Shown here: one piece after another, positions 7,982 through 10,486 of the stretch | Position numbering within the stretch: the first letter of the stretch is position 1 | Layout: each line of letters opens with the position of its first letter | NCBI GenBank assembly: GCA_902787595.1 | Contig: CADAHD010000050.1 | Location: 1 to 10,486, forward strand | DNA: 10,486 nucleotides | From: an uncultured Lachnospiraceae bacterium | GTDB lineage: Bacteria > Bacillota_A > Clostridia > Lachnospirales > Lachnospiraceae | Direction of reading: 5' to 3' | Notes under the pieces: generated by a model | Databases searched by the model: none | What the model was told of the DNA's origin: nothing | What the model saw: the letters and a program-made list of their open reading frames with translations, nothing else | Program-made: the position numbers and the translations under genes

Positions 7982-8022
7982 CGGATCTGATGACTGCATC
8001 ATCCTGAGCGCAGCGCGGATCT
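7982..8022. repeat. REP-like intergenic palindrome
   Basis: The 70-bp gap after the GH9 gene contains TCATCCTGAGCGCAGCGC followed by GGATCTT. This closely resembles the 'TCATCCTGAGCGnAGCGnAGGATCT' palindromic repeat seen between genes in many bacterial genomes. ATCC (8001-8004) can pair with GGAT (8017-8020) around a GC-rich core. CGGATCT occurs directly at both ends (7982-7988, 8016-8022). No T-tract follows, so it is not a classical terminator. Only one copy is in this window. Confidence 0.45.
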
Positions 8023-8046
8023 TAAGAACAGGGAGACTCATTATTT

Positions 8047-8667
8047 ATGACTTCAATAGACAGCTTTGACATATCCATACTTGAATATGTCATGAACAAT
8101 ATTCGCAAGGACTGGCTGGATCCGATAGTGATATTTATAACGCACCTGGGGAAGGCCGGTATAGCGTGGATATTACTGATAATGGTATTGCTGGTGATAA
8201 AAAAGACCAGGCGCGTAGGCATAGCCTGTGCAATGGCGCTGGTGATCAATGTTATCCTTTGCAACTTTATCATCAAACCCTTGATAGCAAGACCCAGACC
8301 TTATGATCTGTACGAGCAGATAATCTGTATAGTTAAACCCCAATGGGATTATTCATTTCCTTCCGGACACACGGCTGCATCATTTTCGGTATCGAGCGTG
8401 CTGCCCTACATGAAGATGAAAAAACGCTACAGTATCCCTGCTTTAGTACTGGCAGTGATGATAGCGCTTTCACGAATATATGTATGCGTGCACTACCCTA
8501 CGGATGTTATCTGCGGAGCGATACTGGGAGCCATGGCGGGATTTGCGGGATACATGCTCTATACCAGACTGGTTGAGAAGAAGATGCCCAAAAAGATAAT
8601 GGACTTTGTATTCAATTTCCCGGGGATAGAGGTCAAGGAAAAAGCAGAAGAGAAAAAGGTATCATAA
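8047..8667 (+). CDS. PAP2-family membrane phosphatase (probable undecaprenyl-pyrophosphate or other lipid phosphatase)
   Basis: The 206-residue integral membrane protein has the full PAP2 triad of motifs: K-x6-RP at K77...R84-P85 ('KPLIARPRP'), PSGH at 105-108 with catalytic H108, and SR-x5-H-x3-D at S142, R143, H149 (nucleophile) and D153. About five to six hydrophobic helices surround them, placing the active site at the outer face of the membrane in known relatives. BcrC-type members recycle undecaprenyl pyrophosphate for wall synthesis; others act on phosphatidic acid or PGP. The sequence alone does not decide between these. A short charged tail (about 185-206, Lys/Glu-rich) is cytoplasmic. 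The start has GGGAG at 8031-8035, 11 nt upstream. It is the last gene of the plus-strand cluster and ends at a terminator. Confidence 0.92.
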   Translation: MTSIDSFDISILEYVMNNIRKDWLDPIVIFITHLGKAGIAWILLIMVLLVIKKTRRVGIACAMALVINVILCNFIIKPLIARPRPYDLYEQIICIVKPQWDYSFPSGHTAASFSVSSVLPYMKMKKRYSIPALVLAVMIALSRIYVCVHYPTDVICGAILGAMAGFAGYMLYTRLVEKKMPKKIMDFVFNFPGIEVKEKAEEKKVS

Positions 8668-8670
8668 TAA

Positions 8671-8699
8671 AAAAGGCGGCGTAGCTTACGCCGTCTTTT
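8671..8699. terminator. Bidirectional rho-independent terminator
   Basis: An 11-bp stem (8673-8683 with 8687-8697, one G·T pair at 8676/8694 on the plus strand) has a 3-nt loop GCT. The plus strand is followed by TTTTC. On the minus strand a run of six T follows (complement of the A-run at 8669-8674). It lies between the convergent PAP2 and GAF genes. The stem covers the last codons of the GAF gene, and the GAF stop codon (8688-8686) lies at the loop/stem junction. Confidence 0.85.
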
Positions 8700-9330
8700 C
8701 GTATTCTTCCTGAAGAGCTTTCTTTTCCTGGTCTGAAAGCTGTGAATATATGGGCTCGACCATTTCGTAAGTCTGGGCCAGGCCCTTGATGGCGTATAGC
8801 CATAATTCGAAAGGCATGTTATGCGTTTTAGCCGGCTGTTTCTGGGTGGTGGCAGGCATTTTACCGGTGATGGCAGTGAAGTCTGCGGATTTTTCCACCA
8901 TGGTCACAAGCCTGCGGATATTGTCCCTGTCGCTTACGGAAAAGCGGTTAAGTATGGGGCTTGATATAGCCAGGACGCCTATGATGATATTGCTGGCGTG
9001 CAGAGGAAATATCAGTTCGGAATCCGTAGCCTCATCACCCGGGATATAATCCGGATAACCGTGCACATCGGGAACATAGACCATATCGTTCTTTTTGATG
9101 GCAGCGGCGCACAGACCCTTTCCTTCAGGCAAACGGATAACTGTTGATGCATTTCCCTGGAAGGGGCCAAGATAAAGCCCGTCATTGTCTTTCAAAAAGA
9201 AACCTACCCAGTTGATACCCGGGATGTTGTTTTTGATGATAGCGACAGTAATTGAAAGAATTGGAAGATATTGCTTTTCTTCTTTAGCGCTGTCCTTGAT
9301 CTGTTTTTCCAAAAGTTTATAATCAACCAT
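8686..9330 (-). CDS. GAF-domain protein related to free methionine-(R)-sulfoxide reductase, missing key cysteines
   Basis: The 214-residue product (from ATG 9330) has a GAF domain (about 3-147) with the fRMsr (YebR/MsrC) hallmarks 'INWVGFFL', 'LGPFQG', 'GKGLCAAA', 'PDVHGYPDYI' and 'SELIFPL'. Family enzymes use cysteines that align with E. coli YebR 84, 94 and 118. Here only C74 (the '94' position) remains; the others are V64 and G98, and C74 is the sole cysteine in the protein. Canonical sulfoxide reduction is therefore doubtful, and it may be a ligand-binding GAF sensor. A C-terminal extension (about 150-214), not usual in the roughly 160-residue family, has a Pro/Thr/Lys linker and an amphipathic helical end. 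An in-frame GTG at 9345 is an alternative start, but family N-termini and the promoter position favour 9330. No Shine-Dalgarno sequence is visible. Confidence 0.88.
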   Translation of the reverse strand: MVDYKLLEKQIKDSAKEEKQYLPILSITVAIIKNNIPGINWVGFFLKDNDGLYLGPFQGNASTVIRLPEGKGLCAAAIKKNDMVYVPDVHGYPDYIPGDEATDSELIFPLHASNIIIGVLAISSPILNRFSVSDRDNIRRLVTMVEKSADFTAITGKMPATTQKQPAKTHNMPFELWLYAIKGLAQTYEMVEPIYSQLSDQEKKALQEEYEKTA

Positions 9331-9336
9331 AAAAAT

Positions 9337-9365
9337 ATTGTACACTAAATCCGCATAAAATTAAA
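9337..9365 (-). promoter_or_regulatory. Candidate promoter for the GAF gene, possibly leaderless
   Basis: On the minus strand, TACAAT (9342-9337) resembles a -10 box, with a weak -35 TTTAAT (9365-9360) at a 17-bp spacing. The predicted first transcribed base is 9330, the A of the ATG. No AGGAGG-like sequence precedes that ATG. Confidence 0.4.
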
Positions 9366-9368
9366 GGG

Positions 9369-9374
9369 TATAAA
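9369..9374 (+). promoter_or_regulatory. Candidate -10 box for tatD, possibly leaderless
   Basis: TATAAA (9369-9374) is a 5/6 match to a -10 box. The predicted start is 9381-9382, at the tatD ATG. No convincing -35 lies at 16-18 bp. AAAGGG (9363-9368) could instead be a weak, distant ribosome binding site (13 nt from the ATG). Confidence 0.4.
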
Positions 9375-9381
9375 TAGCAGA

Positions 9382-10131
9382 ATGAAGAGAGAGTATTTTG
9401 ATACACATGCACATTATGATGAGTCTGTATATGATGATGACAGGGCCGGATTTTTGAAAAGCCTTGAAGAATTGGGAGTGAGAGAGGTGATCGATCCTTC
9501 CTATGATCCGGTGTCCATGGAAAGGGTGCGCAGAGTATGCAGTGAATATCGGCTTTTAAGACCGGCCTACGGTTTTCACCCTCAATATGTCAATGATCTG
9601 ACGGAGACGGACTGGGAAAGACTGGCGGAACTGCTGGGTTCGCCTGATACCGTGGCGCTGGGAGAATGCGGGCTGGATTACAGAGGCTTAAAACCGGCAG
9701 AAGAATACAGTGAGAAGATAAGCGCGCAGAAGGAGGCTTTTAAAAGACAGCTGGATATGGCAGCGCGCATGAAGGATCTTGATGCGGCCTCCGGGCTGTA
9801 TGAAGGCAGGGGATTGCCTGTTATAGTGCATTCTGTCGCGGCAGCAGAGGATACGATAGAGATCCTTTCGCAGTATCCGCAGCTGGGCGGAGTGATACAC
9901 GGTTTTTCCTACAGCGCAGAGATGGCGCTTCGTTTTGTAAAGCTGGGCTGGAGGATAGGCATAGGTACTTCTGTCTTAAGGAGCAACGCCCGGAAAATAA
10001 AGGAAGTTATAGAACAGGTACCTGCGAAAATGCTGCTTACGGAAACGGACGCGCCTTTTTTAACACCTGTCGGAAGGGACGTAAAAGACCCGCGTCTGAT
10101 AGCCGATATAGCAGCGGCTGCAGGCTTGTAA
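9382..10131 (+). CDS. tatD: TatD-family metal-dependent hydrolase, C-terminally short
   Basis: The 249-residue product is a TIM-barrel metallohydrolase. All metal ligands expected for TatD DNases/hydrolases are visible: H9 and H11 (FDTHAHYD), E95 (GECGLDY), H150 (VIVHS), H173 (VIHGFS) and D223 (LLTETDAPFLTP). Relatives are 3'-5' nucleases or phosphoesterases that need divalent metal; the cellular substrate here is not shown. Two oddities stand out. About 14 extra residues sit before 'LPVIVHS' (about 131-144, 'KDLDAASGLYEGRG'). The usual C-terminal helix with the 'T..N...LF' motif is missing, the protein stopping right after 'DPRLIADIAAAAGL'. No other frame downstream restores that motif. It diverges from the GAF gene and has no strong Shine-Dalgarno sequence. 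Confidence 0.92.
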   Translation: MKREYFDTHAHYDESVYDDDRAGFLKSLEELGVREVIDPSYDPVSMERVRRVCSEYRLLRPAYGFHPQYVNDLTETDWERLAELLGSPDTVALGECGLDYRGLKPAEEYSEKISAQKEAFKRQLDMAARMKDLDAASGLYEGRGLPVIVHSVAAAEDTIEILSQYPQLGGVIHGFSYSAEMALRFVKLGWRIGIGTSVLRSNARKIKEVIEQVPAKMLLTETDAPFLTPVGRDVKDPRLIADIAAAAGL

Positions 10132-10145
10132 ATATATGCTTTTAC
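10128..10145. promoter_or_regulatory. Inverted repeat upstream of the GH51 promoter, possible operator
   Basis: GTAAA (10128-10132), 8 bp, then TTTAC (10141-10145) form a perfect 5-bp inverted repeat. It overlaps the tatD stop and ends one base before the candidate -35. The arms are short, so chance is a real alternative. Confidence 0.25.
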
Positions 10146-10146
10146 C

Positions 10147-10175
10147 TTGCAAATTAGCTGTATTTGGTGTAGATT
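10147..10175 (+). promoter_or_regulatory. Candidate sigma-A promoter for the GH51 gene
   Basis: TTGCAA (10147-10152), a 17-bp spacer and TAGATT (10170-10175) each match consensus at 4/6. The 80-bp gap is AT-rich, unlike the coding regions on both sides. The predicted leader is about 30 nt and contains the GGAGG site. Confidence 0.45.
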
Positions 10176-10200
10176 ATTTATATCTATTTTTATTTCGATC

Positions 10201-10205
10201 GGAGG
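10201..10205 (+). promoter_or_regulatory. Ribosome binding site of the GH51 gene
   Basis: GGAGG lies 6 nt before the ATG at 10212 and fixes that start. It is the strongest Shine-Dalgarno sequence in the second half of the window. Confidence 0.75.
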
Positions 10206-10211
10206 TTACAG

Positions 10212-10486
10212 ATGAAGCTTTTTATCAATCCCGGACATCTTTGCGGTCACATCAATCCCGAATTGCAGGGACATTTTTCAGAACACCTTGGACGCTGCAT
10301 ATATGAAGGTCTTTATGTTGGTGAAAACAACAAAGACATTCCCAATGTTAACGGCATGCGCACCGATGTGGTAGAGGCTCTTAAAGCTATTAAGATCCCC
10401 GTGCTGCGCTGGCCCGGCGGCTGCTTTGCAGATGAATATCACTGGAAGGATGGCATAGGTCCCAAGGAGAGCCGTAAGAAGATGAT
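10212..10486 (+). CDS. abfA: GH51 alpha-L-arabinofuranosidase, N-terminal part (3' partial)
   Basis: The first 91 codons are present and the frame is open at the window end. The sequence carries the GH51 N-terminal hallmarks '[14 protein letters not shown]' (20-33, including E24, which lines the sugar pocket in relatives), '[13 protein letters not shown]' (46-58) and '[23 protein letters not shown]' (about 62-84). The catalytic Glu pair lies beyond the window. Family members are usually cytoplasmic hexamers that release arabinose from arabino-oligosaccharides. The N-terminus has no signal peptide, consistent with that. The gene has its own candidate promoter and ribosome binding site, so it is likely the start of a new transcription unit, perhaps an arabinose-use cluster continuing downstream. 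Confidence 0.95.
   Translation, partial: MKLFINPGHLCGHINPELQGHFSEHLGRCIYEGLYVGENNKDIPNVNGMRTDVVEALKAIKIPVLRWPGGCFADEYHWKDGIGPKESRKKM

Noticed and set aside
9331..9345. GTG at 9345 as the start of the GAF gene
   Set aside because: It would add five residues not matched in the family, has no good ribosome binding site, and lies upstream of the predicted transcription start. The ATG at 9330 is preferred.
10132..10211. Frameshifted remainder of the TatD C-terminus
   Set aside because: The plus-one frame is open for a while, but its translation (hydrophobic and aromatic-rich) lacks the TatD 'T..N...LF' motif and is better explained as an AT-rich promoter region.

Overview
The window looks like a chromosomal stretch from a plant-fibre-degrading Firmicute, most likely Lachnospiraceae (Butyrivibrio/Pseudobutyrivibrio/Roseburia-like). 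The evidence is strong AGGAGG-type ribosome binding sites, a mid-range GC content, a large secreted-type protein built from CAP, BIG2 and 'YTGKA...DYTVSYKNN'-type repeats that are typical of this family, a Butyrivibrio-type family 9 cellodextrinase and a GH51 arabinofuranosidase. This placement is inference from gene content, not a phylogenetic result.

Layout. Positions 1-5031 (+) hold most of a giant modular protein whose N-terminus lies before the window. It has two CAP/SCP domains, three BIG2-type Ig domains, two copies of another Ig-like module, a chitobiase-C-like domain and about seven C-terminal repeats. Its stop overlaps the start of a single-pass membrane protein with an extracytoplasmic domain (5031-5717). 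After an 87-bp gap with a possible promoter come ywlG (UPF0340/TIGR01440, unknown role, 5805-6356), a GH9 cellodextrinase with no signal peptide (6387-7976) and a PAP2-family lipid phosphatase (8047-8667). A bidirectional terminator separates these from a convergent minus-strand GAF/fRMsr-like gene (8686-9330). That gene diverges across a roughly 51-bp region from a TatD-family metallohydrolase (9382-10131). The window ends inside a GH51 alpha-L-arabinofuranosidase (from 10212).

How it fits together. The GH9 and GH51 enzymes both appear cytoplasmic, which suits uptake of cello- and arabino-oligosaccharides followed by intracellular hydrolysis. They are not in one operon. The CAP protein and the membrane protein are probably translationally coupled and so may act together at the cell surface; this is the least explained part of the window. 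The other points of interest are a GAF/fRMsr-like protein with only one of the three family cysteines, a divergent promoter region in which both -10 boxes sit where leaderless mRNAs would be made, a REP-like palindrome downstream of the GH9 gene, and a TatD protein with a shortened C-terminus. No mobile element, CRISPR array, tRNA or rRNA was seen, and no gap between genes exceeds about 90 bp.
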